The notes under the pieces were generated by a model that had not been told where the DNA came from, did not search any database, and saw only the letters and a program-made list of their open reading frames with translations. 64,000 nucleotides of DNA, from the NCBI GenBank assembly GCA_012862575.1, contig BLSF01000022.1:248001-312000 (forward strand), in the 5' to 3' direction. Shown in pieces: positions 29,704 through 39,490 of the stretch (position 1 is its first letter; every line of letters starts with the position of its first letter). Source of the DNA: Parietichytrium sp. I65-24A. Taxonomy: Eukaryota > Sar > Bigyra > Thraustochytrida > Thraustochytriidae. The position numbers and the translations under genes were made by a program.

Positions 29704-31626
29704 TTAGGCATCCGCCGCAGCAACCTCTTCCTCGAATATTCGTTGCACAATATCCTCATCCACGCCAAATTGCCTTCCAAGACTTTTGGCGTGATGGTTC
29801 TCGAAGGTTTTGACTTTGGTGGCCTTGTAAAAGGCTCCAAGAACTTCGTGGAGTTCATTGATGTGGTCTTCTTCATTTGTTGGCGGAACGTTCTCCCCAC
29901 GCGCTAGTTGCTCTTCCGCGAGTTGTTTTCCACGTAATATGAAGGGGTGTTGCAAGAGCATCTCGGTACCAGGCCTCGTCCTTGGGTCCTTCTGCAAACA
30001 CTGCTCCAAAAAATCTCCAAACTCCATACTAAATTGATCCGCGGGAAGCTTTGGCACCGGCTCCTCGTTCAAAGACGATAAGATTGCCCAATAGCCCCCT
30101 GAGGTGCTCAGAGGGTAGGTGCCCAATGCAAGAGACATGATGCTTAGCCCAAAGGACCAGATGTCGCAGTTGGAGCTGTAAGATTTACCGTTAATTCGCT
30201 CCGGGCTCATGTATATCATAGTGCCCACAAAAGTGGATGCCATGGCCTGGGTGGACTCCAGTTCTCGAACAATGCCAAAGTCTGATATTTTGACTTCGCC
30301 TCTGTGATTGATCAGTATATTTGCAGGCTTTATATCACGATGTATCTGATGACTATCGTGGATAAATCTTAGACCGCACAAGATGCGGTAGCAAATCTGC
30401 GAGAGCACATCTTCGTTTGTGCAACCCCCCATGTCTATGATGTCTTGCAAGCTTCCGCCATCCATGTATTCGACGACCATCGAAACATTGCATTGCTCTG
30501 CATTTATGAATGCGTCATGGAATGTCACAATAAATGGACAAGGCTCGTTTCCCTTTCCGCCTGTAGCTGTCGCAACGTCTATAGGCGCCATGTTCGCATA
30601 CAACGCCTTCAGCTCTTTAAGCATCTGGGCCCTCTTGGTGGGGTCGTAAACTGCCATTGTCTTCACTGCTACTACGCGCATGGTCGGCTTGTGAAGCGCC
30701 TTGTATACCACGCCTCCGGCGCCCTGACCCAACGCATTCAGCATGATGAGATCTTCCTTCAAGTTGCCGCGGCCATCCACCCCTTGAATGCCAAACTCGT
30801 TTACCTCAAACTCTCCGATGGCTATCATTTCAGATGGCGGTTTTGACAATCGGTCTTGACGATCTCCAAACGGTAACGGTGTAATTTCATCCTGCGAATT
30901 TGACCCTACGCCGTCTTCCTCCCCGTCATCGCAAAGCGCCAAATTGAGCGTTGGCCGCTGACTGGGCGATCGTGAGGAACTGGAGGTTGTTGATATCAGA
31001 GTTGACGAGGAGCCGCACGTCGGAGTCGCGAAACCCGGGTCGTCGTCGATGCTGATGCTAAGCCCGAACCTGGCCTTCTGCCGTTTTTGGCTCGTGTCGC
31101 TAGCTTGGGACTGTAAGCTGTTACTTGACCCCGTTCGAAGCTCTTCTTCACCTTTATTAGAGACATTGATTGGCTGCAATTTGACACCTTGCCCGGAGGA
31201 TGAGTTCGCCCTCTGCACCGGGGGCGGTGCCGCTGTCCTTCCATCACCCTTGGTCCTTCCGCTCGCGGGAATCACTTTTGGAGGCGCAGGCTTTTCTAAC
31301 TTTAGATTGCTATTCTGTCGAAAAAGCGCGCTGCTGCCGCCTGAGATTGGTAACATTGGTTTGCTCTGGCTCACTCTTTGCCCGAGCCCTGGCGACTTGG
31401 GGCTGACGGCTCCATTGGAGGCGACGTTCACAAGTCGGTTCGCGAGCTCCTGCTGCAGCTGATTCTGAACTCTCGGAGGTGGCAGGTGTGGCTGTTGCTT
31501 GTTCGGCGGAGAATGTCCTGGGGGCGGTTTCGTAGGAGGTGGAGGTCGTACCCCCGGCGGAGGCAATGGCGGTCGACCCCTCCTTCGAGCCAGCGACTGG
31601 CTTGCCAGCTGACCAATGCCAGTCAT
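29704..31626 (-). CDS. MAP kinase kinase (STE7/MEK family)
   Basis: A 640-residue dual-specificity kinase from the first ATG (MTGIGQLASQSL); the 692-residue frame starts at GTG. Numbering here follows the 640-residue form. Residues ~1-260 are Pro/Ser-rich and disordered, with a basic-hydrophobic stretch KRQKARFGLSI (~181-191) that fits a MAPK docking site. The kinase domain spans ~293-565: GQGAGGVV glycine loop, VAVKT lysine, VVEYMDGGSL hinge, HRDIKPAN catalytic loop, DFG, then an activation loop with the STQAMAST phosphoacceptor spacing of MEKs, and MSPERI. A C-terminal ~75 residues includes HHAKSLGRQFGVDEDIVQ, a short helical bundle that might be UBA-like. It should phosphorylate a MAPK in a stress or growth cascade. 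Confidence 0.9.
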   Translation of the reverse strand: MTGIGQLASQSLARRRGRPPLPPPGVRPPPPTKPPPGHSPPNKQQPHLPPPRVQNQLQQELANRLVNVASNGAVSPKSPGLGQRVSQSKPMLPISGGSSALFRQNSNLKLEKPAPPKVIPASGRTKGDGRTAAPPPVQRANSSSGQGVKLQPINVSNKGEEELRTGSSNSLQSQASDTSQKRQKARFGLSISIDDDPGFATPTCGSSSTLISTTSSSSRSPSQRPTLNLALCDDGEEDGVGSNSQDEITPLPFGDRQDRLSKPPSEMIAIGEFEVNEFGIQGVDGRGNLKEDLIMLNALGQGAGGVVYKALHKPTMRVVAVKTMAVYDPTKRAQMLKELKALYANMAPIDVATATGGKGNEPCPFIVTFHDAFINAEQCNVSMVVEYMDGGSLQDIIDMGGCTNEDVLSQICYRILCGLRFIHDSHQIHRDIKPANILINHRGEVKISDFGIVRELESTQAMASTFVGTMIYMSPERINGKSYSSNCDIWSFGLSIMSLALGTYPLSTSGGYWAILSSLNEEPVPKLPADQFSMEFGDFLEQCLQKDPRTRPGTEMLLQHPFILRGKQLAEEQLARGENVPPTNEEDHINELHEVLGAFYKATKVKTFENHHAKSLGRQFGVDEDIVQRIFEEEVAAADA

Positions 31627-32737
31627 CTTGCCGCCATCAACTCGCTCACGAGATGGCGCTCTCGAAGAATTCTCGTCGTTCGTCACGCGCACACTTTGTC
31701 TGATCGTCTGTGCAGTGCAATGCAATTCAATGCTTCTACTTGGTAGTGTACAACACGCCAATTGCTCAGTGAGATCCGCCACATTGCAATGTGGCCTTTC
31801 CTTCAGAATTCGGATAGCAACACATGTACTGATGGTGAGCAGCAGCGTGTTGTATTGAGCGCTCTGATAGAGTGGTCACTGCGTGGCAGGGCCACAGCCC
31901 ATAAGCGCATCACAACAAACCTGGTGAAGCTCCATGTTGCTGTAAAACTAGGACAAACGCTTCGACTCGCGCGAGACCTAAACCCTATTCTGCTCAATTC
32001 TTTGCGTGCCCGCTTCATGAGCCAGTAACCACCCCTCTACTTAGCATGGGAGCCTACAAGGGATCAAAGTGGCCGTCAAATCGACGAGCAAAGTGGCGCG
32101 AGACCGTGAAGTAGGCGGTGCATTACCTGCATGGGTGATATGAGTGCGCACCACGATGACAACAAACACCAATCACCAACAGCGCGCAACCACTCGCAGT
32201 GCTCTGCGCTTGACTTTTGACTCCAATGCTGTGAGTTTTATCGCCAGGAATTCACTGTCACGTTGCTCGCAATCTCTCGCGTTCCGACTCACACTTGGGG
32301 CTACCGGATCTAGAGAGCCGTTGAGCGACTGCTACCGTGGGGCTACCAGAGCGGTAGATAGCCATCATTTTTCACAAAAAGTCAGCAATGCAGACCAACA
32401 TTCGACGTCTTTTGAGAGGGCTGTGAAAGGTCAGTACGAAAGAACAGGTTGTTCACAAAGCATCTTTTGTTGCTGGGAGGAGGGAGCTCTTTTAAATTCG
32501 TTCCGCGAAATTGCGGGCTGCGACAAGTCGTGGCATTCCACCCAAATGATGCACATCGGCATGGCGGGAAATGGCGCGTTTGATACAGTGGCAGTGCCAT
32601 ACGCTCCGATCTGCCTTCTCTCACAGCGTGGATGGAAGACGAATACGTCGGTGTGAAGAAAATGATGGCCAGAAGATGCCAAACCAAAGCTACCATACCA
32701 TTTGCCATCAGCGGGATAGCTCACCGTCGACATTTCC
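31627..32737. other. Intergenic, no gene recognised
   Basis: It includes the MAPKK 5' region. A 170-residue plus-strand frame (32144-32656) has mixed composition and no recognisable domain. Confidence 0.45.
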
Positions 32738-33292
32738 TCAACGGATTTGAATGGTGATGGTTACCGGTAGTGGCCCGGCATAGCGAAATCCCCGTTCGAG
32801 CAAGTCGGCATGGACACTGCTCGCCAAATCCTTCTGTTGCGCTCTGTTTACGGCTCGATCGCTGTACATAAGAGGGGCGTAGCGTTCAAGACCTGGAAAT
32901 GTCCCTGCCTCTGAAAGATGCCTCCCAGGATTCAATGGATGCTTCTTAAAGCTGCTGTCTAGCGTTTTGATCAAATTCCTCACAATGTTCCGGCACTCGT
33001 GCTCATTTGCTTTGGTGCAGGTGCACTCGCTCAGGTTTGGGTTTCCGAGCGGACGAGAGAGAGACAGCAGAGATCGCTTCGTCGCGACCAAACGCAAGGC
33101 TTGCGCCAAGACAACATCAAGCGCAAGGCGCGGTGTGCTCAGGCTCCTCGTCACGTTGTCAAGGTGGTCTTCTGTGCCTGCAACGCAGTCATTGACCTGC
33201 ATTGCTGTGCTTGAGCCACCCCCGATCAGAACTATAGAGTTGGTGTTTTGCACCACGGGACCTGACTCTAGTTTGGTTTCTTGCGGCGCCAT
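32738..33292 (-). CDS. Uncharacterised 184-residue protein, divergent from the FHA gene
   Basis: Read from ATG at 33292 (MAPQETKLESGPVVQN); the longer frame begins at GTG inside the neighbouring gene. It has a Ser/Gly-rich start (IVLIGGGSSTAMQVND), a middle region with helical repeats (LALDVVLAQALRLVATKRSL), a Cys cluster CTCTKANEHEC, and a C-terminal region with FPGLERYAPLMYSDRAVNRA and GFRYAGPLPVTITIQIR, which could end in a beta strand. I do not recognise the family. Support comes from the clean ATG, the long frame and the head-to-head position with a convincing gene. Confidence 0.5.
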   Translation of the reverse strand: MAPQETKLESGPVVQNTNSIVLIGGGSSTAMQVNDCVAGTEDHLDNVTRSLSTPRLALDVVLAQALRLVATKRSLLSLSRPLGNPNLSECTCTKANEHECRNIVRNLIKTLDSSFKKHPLNPGRHLSEAGTFPGLERYAPLMYSDRAVNRAQQKDLASSVHADLLERGFRYAGPLPVTITIQIR

Positions 33293-33345
33293 AGCTCGCC
33301 GTTCCGTGGATCCGGACCGGAGCACTGGTGCGAGCGACGGAGGCG
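33293..33345. promoter_or_regulatory. 53-bp divergent start-to-start gap
   Basis: Only 53 bp separate the two opposed ATG codons. It is GC-rich (GGATCCGGACCGG core) with no TATA box. If both genes are real, their 5' UTRs must overlap, or each promoter must lie within the other gene. Confidence 0.45.
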
Positions 33346-34140
33346 ATGGGGAATTGCACGAGCACCAGCGTAGACCTTGACGGCTTCGTCGCGTCACTGG
33401 ACAACGAGACTATTGCCAGCGCTTGTAAACGAACGCAAGTCTGGAAGGTGTTCTCAGAAGATTTGGAATGGGCTTCGATGAAACTCAAGGCGAAGGAAGA
33501 GCCCTTGAACATGGGGAGGAGGCCAACTTGTGAAGTCGTACTTTCCAACAAGACAACAAGTGGGATTCACGCGACATTGACATTCAATCATGCCACACAA
33601 ACATGGTCGTATCGCGACCTGGGCTCATCGACCGGTAGCCTCTATTTCGTCGGACCCCTCATGGAGAACATCCAAGCGGAGGCGGAGACAGAGCTGTCAT
33701 TATCATGCGCAGTCAGATTGGGCAAATGCTTTGCAACGATAGTGTCAGACCAGCTCCAACATACAATGCTCCTGGAATGCACAGAAGGACCGCTGAAGGG
33801 GCAAACGTACAGAGTGCCGACGGGCTCCAAATTATTGACCTGCGGCAAGAAGAAGGAGAATACAATACCTTTGACATCAATTTCGGATGCTTATCCAGTG
33901 GAGTTCCAGGTATATCAATACAATGGTTGGTTTGCGATCTCGGACGTTTCAGACCGCCTTTCTAAAGACGGGGTGAGGAATAGGAGCGGCATTTATTTGA
34001 ACTCCAAGCAGATACGGAGACGAGAGATGAATTTCCTCTGGATGGGAGCAGAGATCTGTCTTGGGATTGAGTCTGGGCCGAAGAGCAAAAAGGAGCTCGA
34101 TTTTCCAATCAAATTTGTGGTCAGATGCAAGCTGAAGTGA
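33346..34140 (+). CDS. N-myristoylated-type protein with two FHA domains
   Basis: A 264-residue protein from ATG at 33346, chosen because MGNCTSTS is an almost ideal N-myristoylation signal with a palmitoylatable Cys; the frame reads six codons further upstream. FHA domain 1 (~residues 45-130) shows NMGRRPTCEVVLSN, SGIHATLTF and YRDLGSSTGSLY, which match the GR, SxxH and N/SG-type phosphothreonine-binding positions. FHA domain 2 (~140-255) is more diverged: LLTCGKKKENTIPL, then VRNRSGIYLNSKQI. It is probably a membrane-anchored reader of phosphothreonine proteins. A kinase partner is plausible but not shown. Confidence 0.8.
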   Translation: MGNCTSTSVDLDGFVASLDNETIASACKRTQVWKVFSEDLEWASMKLKAKEEPLNMGRRPTCEVVLSNKTTSGIHATLTFNHATQTWSYRDLGSSTGSLYFVGPLMENIQAEAETELSLSCAVRLGKCFATIVSDQLQHTMLLECTEGPLKGQTYRVPTGSKLLTCGKKKENTIPLTSISDAYPVEFQVYQYNGWFAISDVSDRLSKDGVRNRSGIYLNSKQIRRREMNFLWMGAEICLGIESGPKSKKELDFPIKFVVRCKLK

Positions 34141-34487
34141 GACCTTAAGATTTTCAGTGTGCCGGTCGGAGCTGAGAGCGTAGTGCGGAGTCCGCCATGG
34201 CCTGGACATCATCGCAAAACCAAGGCCTACGCCTCTAGCAATATATTGTTCGCCTTTGAAGATTCCGAGCGGGCAGCTCAAGTGTGCAACATCCCTACCA
34301 TCTCTATTACATTGCTTTTGTTCGACGAGGACCAATTTCCCGTTAAGCAGGAGAACAATGTCCTTTTTCCTTATGTACACCCACTTTTCTCACGATTTGT
34401 CGGAAAGCAAATGAGACCTTGCAAGTATTCAGCGGCTTTAGCGATATTTGGATCTCTTCCTGAGTACGGAGAACGGAGCAGGCAGTA
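34141..34487. other. Convergent intergenic region
   Basis: 347 bp between the FHA and JmjC stops, with no features seen. Confidence 0.5.
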
Positions 34488-35480
34488 CTACTTGACGCTG
34501 TTATGCTCCCCGCAGCCGTCCCGTTCAACCTCAGCGGTCTCTTTGTTGTGCGCTTCTTCAACTTGCAGAAAGCTAGCCATGGTGCCCATAAAGTTGCTCA
34601 TCACGTAACGAGAGTCGAAAGTCATCTCGTGCCAGTAATTGACAGCCACGGTGAGTCTCGTTTGTGTCACTCTGTGAAGCCACATTGCAGGAAGATAGAG
34701 TACCTCTCCCTTTTTGACACGGCATTCCAGCAATGCCTTCTTATATAAACCTGATGTTACTCCACCACTATTCCCTTGACCTGATTCTTCCATTTCCGCC
34801 ACATCGATTGGGATCCATGGCACCTTGGGCCCATCCTCTTCCACCACAGACCAAGACCCGTCAGCCCCGAGCTCGTATCGCGCAGGCGTGAACTCGTCTT
34901 CGCCGAGGAACAGCTTGGGGTGGATCTCGGGCGGGAGGAGATGGAAAACTTTCTCCCCCTCCAGCACACAGTACAAGTTCTCGTAAAAGTCCTGGTGCAT
35001 GGACGACACTGACCTCTCGTCGCCAATCCACAAGTTGACAGCGTCGAGCTCGCCAAGCACCTCACCCAGCTCCAGTTCGCGTGGAACCGTTTCCGCAACG
35101 AACTGCAGCTCATCTCCATCTCGCAGGTTATCATTTTGCGCTGATAAGTACGGCACAAACCCTTCCCTCGGCCGTTCCAGCTCTTGCAAGAACTCCTCCC
35201 ACACCATCTCCACCTCTTGCGGCTTGATAAACTTCCCCCCGTCTACGGCGTCCGCCCGGCCCGTTGGCGTAACATTCACGCGCACTTTACGCCCTGCTCC
35301 ACGCTCACGCAACTCGCTCCACTCGGGCCAATCCGGCTCCATCAACCCAGTCAGCACGCAAGGAAGCCTTGGAGAGGCGAACTCACGCGCGAACTTTGCC
35401 ATAGAAGGCTTGTGACAGCGCCCAACGCGAGACAGGCTGCCAGACTCCTCCGCCAAAGCGAGCAGCGCTTCCTGAGCCAT
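34488..35480 (-). CDS. JmjC oxygenase, JMJD7-like
   Basis: A 330-residue cupin-fold Fe(II)/2-oxoglutarate oxygenase from ATG at 35480 (MAQEALLALAEE). The N-terminal part has LPCVLTGLMEPDWPEW, the usual opening of the JMJD7/PASS1 family. The iron-binding facial triad is H162-x-D164 (SSMHQDFYENLYCVLEG) and H269 (YLPAMWLHRVTQ). The 2OG-binding lysine lies in GEKVFHLLPP. The C-terminal NYWHEMTFDSRYVMSNFM is also typical. JMJD7 hydroxylates lysine of DRG GTPases, and some reports give it peptidase activity on histone tails. It acts in cytosol or nucleus. The 5' leader contains a TTTACG hexamer run abutting the ATG. Confidence 0.9.
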   Translation of the reverse strand: MAQEALLALAEESGSLSRVGRCHKPSMAKFAREFASPRLPCVLTGLMEPDWPEWSELRERGAGRKVRVNVTPTGRADAVDGGKFIKPQEVEMVWEEFLQELERPREGFVPYLSAQNDNLRDGDELQFVAETVPRELELGEVLGELDAVNLWIGDERSVSSMHQDFYENLYCVLEGEKVFHLLPPEIHPKLFLGEDEFTPARYELGADGSWSVVEEDGPKVPWIPIDVAEMEESGQGNSGGVTSGLYKKALLECRVKKGEVLYLPAMWLHRVTQTRLTVAVNYWHEMTFDSRYVMSNFMGTMASFLQVEEAHNKETAEVERDGCGEHNSVK

Positions 35481-35525
35481 CTTTACGTTTACGTTTACGT
35501 TTACTTTACCGTTTCCGTTTACGTA
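35481..35525. repeat. (TTTACG)n hexamer array directly upstream of the JMJD7-like start
   Basis: Three perfect and several degenerate TTTACG units (TTTACT, TTTCCG variants) begin at the base next to the ATG, so they must lie in the mRNA leader. Confidence 0.9.
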
Positions 35526-37464
35526 TCCGCATGCCAGTGTGTGTCTTATCCCGCGTATCCCTGTGCACGTCCCACTCTTGTCGTCTCTCTCGTCTCTCGT
35601 CTCACGTCTCACGTTTTTTTGGAAGGCGCGCAGCAGCGCCGGTTCTCGTTATCAGGGTTTGCGCTAGATAAGTTGGGCGGGTCCTTCGAGTGTGGGTTCT
35701 CAGTGTTATGGTATACAGTAGGCACCGCGAGTGGCGGCGAGCGAGTAGAGGTTAGGTGGTAGTGGTGGTAGAGGAAAAAAATAAATAAATTGATTGTGAA
35801 AGATGAAAGATGAAAGATGAAAGGTTTCGTTCTCATCATGATGATCTCATCTCGCTTTTCGTCTAAAGTCTCGCTTCTTTTTCAATGCCATTTCTTTTGT
35901 TATTTGAGCATTTCTTTCAATTGATCGATTGAACGCGAAGTGCCAAGTGCGAAGAAAAGAGCAGCACGGAGAGAGAAAGAAGTAGGTGGCAGACGGTTCA
36001 AATTTACTGCGTTCATTGCTCTTGGATGTTTGCGTGGTTAACAAGTTCACAAGTTAGCGGAGGACGAGGTGACCGCCAGGGGAAAACGATAGAGAAGGTC
36101 GTGCGGTTTGCTCGAGCACTGTCCAGAGACTGATAGCAAGGTCTTCACGTCGCAGCCTTTTACATGGTCCGTGCGCAAGTCGAATGAATATGGAACTGGA
36201 ATAAATTGTTTTGCAGCTGTGGAAACCCAAATCGGTGAGCATGGTATTGTTCGAGCTATTCGTGCCCCAAGTCAGCTCTCTAGTAGCTACTCTAGAGAAG
36301 ATTGTAAGTTTGCCACGCCAAGAGCTGAGCAGTGGGCGGGTGATAATCGCGAACTCCCGTGCTTCGACAGCCCGTCAATCGAGTGAACCGGCAGAACGGC
36401 CGACAACTCTACGTCTCAAATGGCAGTACACTTTCGACATCCGATCCAAGGCGCCATTGGAGAACAAGACAGCCCGTGGACAGAGGCAAGACGTATCACT
36501 CGGGAAGCTTGAATTCCATAAATTCCAACCGTTGGGCTCTTCGAACAAGAAACCGTCCCATACCATATCTCGCATTCGGCCGTCGAGGTTTGAGCGAATG
36601 AAATTACAGATGCAGCAAGGCGTGCACATAGGCACAAGGGCTGTTCGCTACGCAGAGAGCTGCTGCGGGCTAGTGGAGGTGTCTGCGAGAGGTTGAACTT
36701 AGCTGTGGACGAAGGATTCGCATGTCCGTTGACCCTCACCTGCACACGCACACGGGCAGTGGCACTACCGCCTAGCTGGACTAGAGCGCCACAACTCGGC
36801 GCAAAGCAAGCTTGCAAGTCTTGGTGGCGCAAGCGTCGACACCGTACACCGTACACCGTACACTGCACATCCTGATTCCAATTTTGGCCAGTATTCGCGA
36901 TGATCGTCGCGAGTTGCAAGTTGCAAAATTGACTGACTAGCAGCGAAACTGGAACCGACAGGTTGCTGCTAGCACAACTTTAGCGTGAGCTGTGCAGTGC
37001 ATTCACAACAGTCTAAAGTCGTTTGAACGCGGAAAGGCAGATGGATGCGAGGAATGAGAGGAGTCGAGACGTGTCAACGTGATCGACTATGTACCGGTAT
37101 GCACGACGTTGCACAACGAGATTCGTTTGTACGTTCGATTTGCCTCTGGAAAACTCGTTCGATTCATTGCCAGGAGTTTCAAGCCAACCTTCGTCTATTC
37201 CTTGGCCACGGTAGGTCACATGTGACGCGGTTTCAGCTTGGCTTCGTGAAGGCTGTGGTAATGTGCTGCCTGATTTTATAACTCCATGAGTTCCTGTGTA
37301 CTCTGCTTTCTCTGGCTTTGACTTTGTCTCTTCCACGAGCTGACCAAACCCGAAATTCACAAGTTGCCAAAGTCACTGGCAGAGATTGTGCGATCGCTTA
37401 TTTCTCCCAAACCAGATTCCGTTTGTAACTCGAACTGCACTTCACTCTTTCGGAAAGACCCATC
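35526..37464. other. Divergent intergenic region, about 1.9 kb
   Basis: It lies between the JMJD7-like and ABCG genes. Frames at 36211-36696 (plus) and 36416-36919 (minus) overlap each other and show no domain. A short CCGTACA triplication lies near 36840. Confidence 0.5.
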
Positions 37465-39306
37465 ATGAGCAAAGTGGAGCCTCTCCAAGGGGCGGCGGAA
37501 GCTAAGCCTTCGAATGAAAGAGCCTTCAGCGGACTCGGAGTAGTGCCGGACCTGCAGCTGACTTGCTCGAATCTGGACCACCATGTGCCTATCAAGAAGG
37601 GTCGAAAGCAGGTTTTGTTCGGAGTTAATGCCAAATTTCAGTCTGGCCAACTATGCGCGTTGATGGGGCCCAGCGGCGCAGGGAAAACCAGCTTGCTCGG
37701 TGTCTTGAGCGCAGGAGCAAATCAGGATCTTCGGCTGAACGGCGGGCGGCTTCCGAAAAACTTTCGATTCTTGTGCTGTACGATTCCCCAAGCGGATGTC
37801 CTGTTCCCCGCGTTTAGTGCGAAGCAGACACTGATGTACTCTGCTCGGCTTCGACTTCCGCAGACTTTTTCCATGGACAAGCTGGAGCGCATGGTAGACC
37901 AGCTCATTCAGGATCTGCAGCTCGTGAAATGCAAAGACACTCCTGTCGGCGACGAAAATATTCGTGGCGTGAGTGGTGGTGAGCGCAAGCGCGTTTCCAT
38001 TGGTATGGAACTCATTACAAATCCGAGCATCCTGTTTGTGGATGAACCGACAAGTGGACTCGACTCGAAAATGGCAGAAGACACGATCCAGCTCTTGAAG
38101 AATCTCACGTCTGGCACGGGTCGAATGGTGATCTGCACGATTCATCAGCCGAGCTGGTCCTTGTTCACCAAGTTTGACAAGCTCCTGCTACTGCACCAAG
38201 GCAGAGTCGTCTACCACGGCTCAACCGGGGAGAACCTCCAGGGCTATTTTGGAAGCATCGGATTGAAGACTCCAGCATTCGAAAACCCTCTCGACTTTTA
38301 TATGCGTGAGCTTCAGTTGCGCGATGCTCAGGACAGCACCTTCTTCTCTCAATCATGGTCGTCGCTAGATGATGCGAAGCGCAAGACTTTGGAGATTGAA
38401 GCTGGGGGATCTTTCGATACTCCTCTCAGCGACACAAAGCTCGCCGAGCTCACCAAACACAACAGCTTCTTCCACCAGTTTGGGATATTATTCCGCCGCG
38501 AAGTCGAAGACAATGTGCTCGACAAACGCAAGTTTGTTGGTGGTATGATAATGAAAACAGTGATTGCAGTGCTCCTTGGGATCATCTTTTTTGATCAAGC
38601 GACGGATTCAGATTGCGAGAGATCGGCAAAGAAACTCCAGACGACTTCCGGTGCACTATTTTTTCTCGTACTGCGGTCGGCAATGGATACGATGATGAGG
38701 ACCATGATGGAGTTCCCGCTTACCAGGCCGCTCATCGTTCGAGAGTATAAAAATGGTGCGTATGCTTTTGCACCTTACTTTTTATCGCGAGTAGTTAGCA
38801 GCAACCTTTTTGACCTCGTCGGGGCGATCTGTTACCTCCCTGCGTACTTCATGATCGGCTTCACTCCCGAGTTTGAGCCACTCATGATCTTCCTCTCAGG
38901 GGTCACCATGCTCACAATTGCGGGGTCAGCGATTGGGTTCGCAATTGGTTCGTTTGCCAAGGATATGAAAGACGCTCAAGGATACATCATGCCTGTTCTC
39001 TTGCCATTAATGATCTTTTCTGGATTCCTCATCCCGAAAGCAGAGATGCCAGTTTACCTCGCTTGGCTATACTGGCTAAGTCCCTTCCAGTACTGTCTCA
39101 GCGCTCTTTCAGTAAATCAACTCGTGTCGAGTATGCCGGACCCTGAGAGTTGTCCGGCGGTCTCGGGATATATGGAAGCTCTCGGACTTGAAGAGTCTCG
39201 ATTATCAGAAGGTTTGCTTGCCCTGCTGGGTATCGATGTATTTCTCTTGCTTGTTGCGTTTCTTCGTGTTAGACGTAGTGTCTGGCAGCAATCACGAGTG
39301 TCTTAA
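37465..39306 (+). CDS. ABC transporter, ABCG (White) half-transporter
   Basis: A 613-residue single-exon protein with the nucleotide-binding domain first and the membrane domain second, the order diagnostic of ABCG. Walker A is GPSGAGKTS (68-76), the ABC signature VSGGERKRVSIG (169-180), Walker B ILFVDEPTSGLDS, and the switch His lies in CTIHQPS. The membrane domain (~350-605) has six hydrophobic helices, including GGMIMKTVIAVLLGIIFF, LFDLVGAICYLPAYFMIGF and IMPVLLPLMIFSGFLI. An ABCG half-transporter works as a dimer to export lipids, sterols or drugs at the plasma membrane; the substrate cannot be read from sequence. No large extracellular cysteine loop stands out. The stop lies 184 bp from the convergent ICMT stop. 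Confidence 0.95.
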   Translation: MSKVEPLQGAAEAKPSNERAFSGLGVVPDLQLTCSNLDHHVPIKKGRKQVLFGVNAKFQSGQLCALMGPSGAGKTSLLGVLSAGANQDLRLNGGRLPKNFRFLCCTIPQADVLFPAFSAKQTLMYSARLRLPQTFSMDKLERMVDQLIQDLQLVKCKDTPVGDENIRGVSGGERKRVSIGMELITNPSILFVDEPTSGLDSKMAEDTIQLLKNLTSGTGRMVICTIHQPSWSLFTKFDKLLLLHQGRVVYHGSTGENLQGYFGSIGLKTPAFENPLDFYMRELQLRDAQDSTFFSQSWSSLDDAKRKTLEIEAGGSFDTPLSDTKLAELTKHNSFFHQFGILFRREVEDNVLDKRKFVGGMIMKTVIAVLLGIIFFDQATDSDCERSAKKLQTTSGALFFLVLRSAMDTMMRTMMEFPLTRPLIVREYKNGAYAFAPYFLSRVVSSNLFDLVGAICYLPAYFMIGFTPEFEPLMIFLSGVTMLTIAGSAIGFAIGSFAKDMKDAQGYIMPVLLPLMIFSGFLIPKAEMPVYLAWLYWLSPFQYCLSALSVNQLVSSMPDPESCPAVSGYMEALGLEESRLSEGLLALLGIDVFLLLVAFLRVRRSVWQQSRVS

Positions 39307-39490
39307 ACGATGCATTCTCTGGAAAACTTTTAATCGGTGAAAACTGAAAAGCCTAGAAATGAACTCTTCGAACCTTTTACGGCGTTCCGGGGAAGATCAA
39401 GATCTTTTCTTTTGCTGTTTTGGGACTCTCTAAAATATTCAAACTTGAAGAAATTCCTCTTTTCTATATTATACTCGCTTCGTCAAATCT

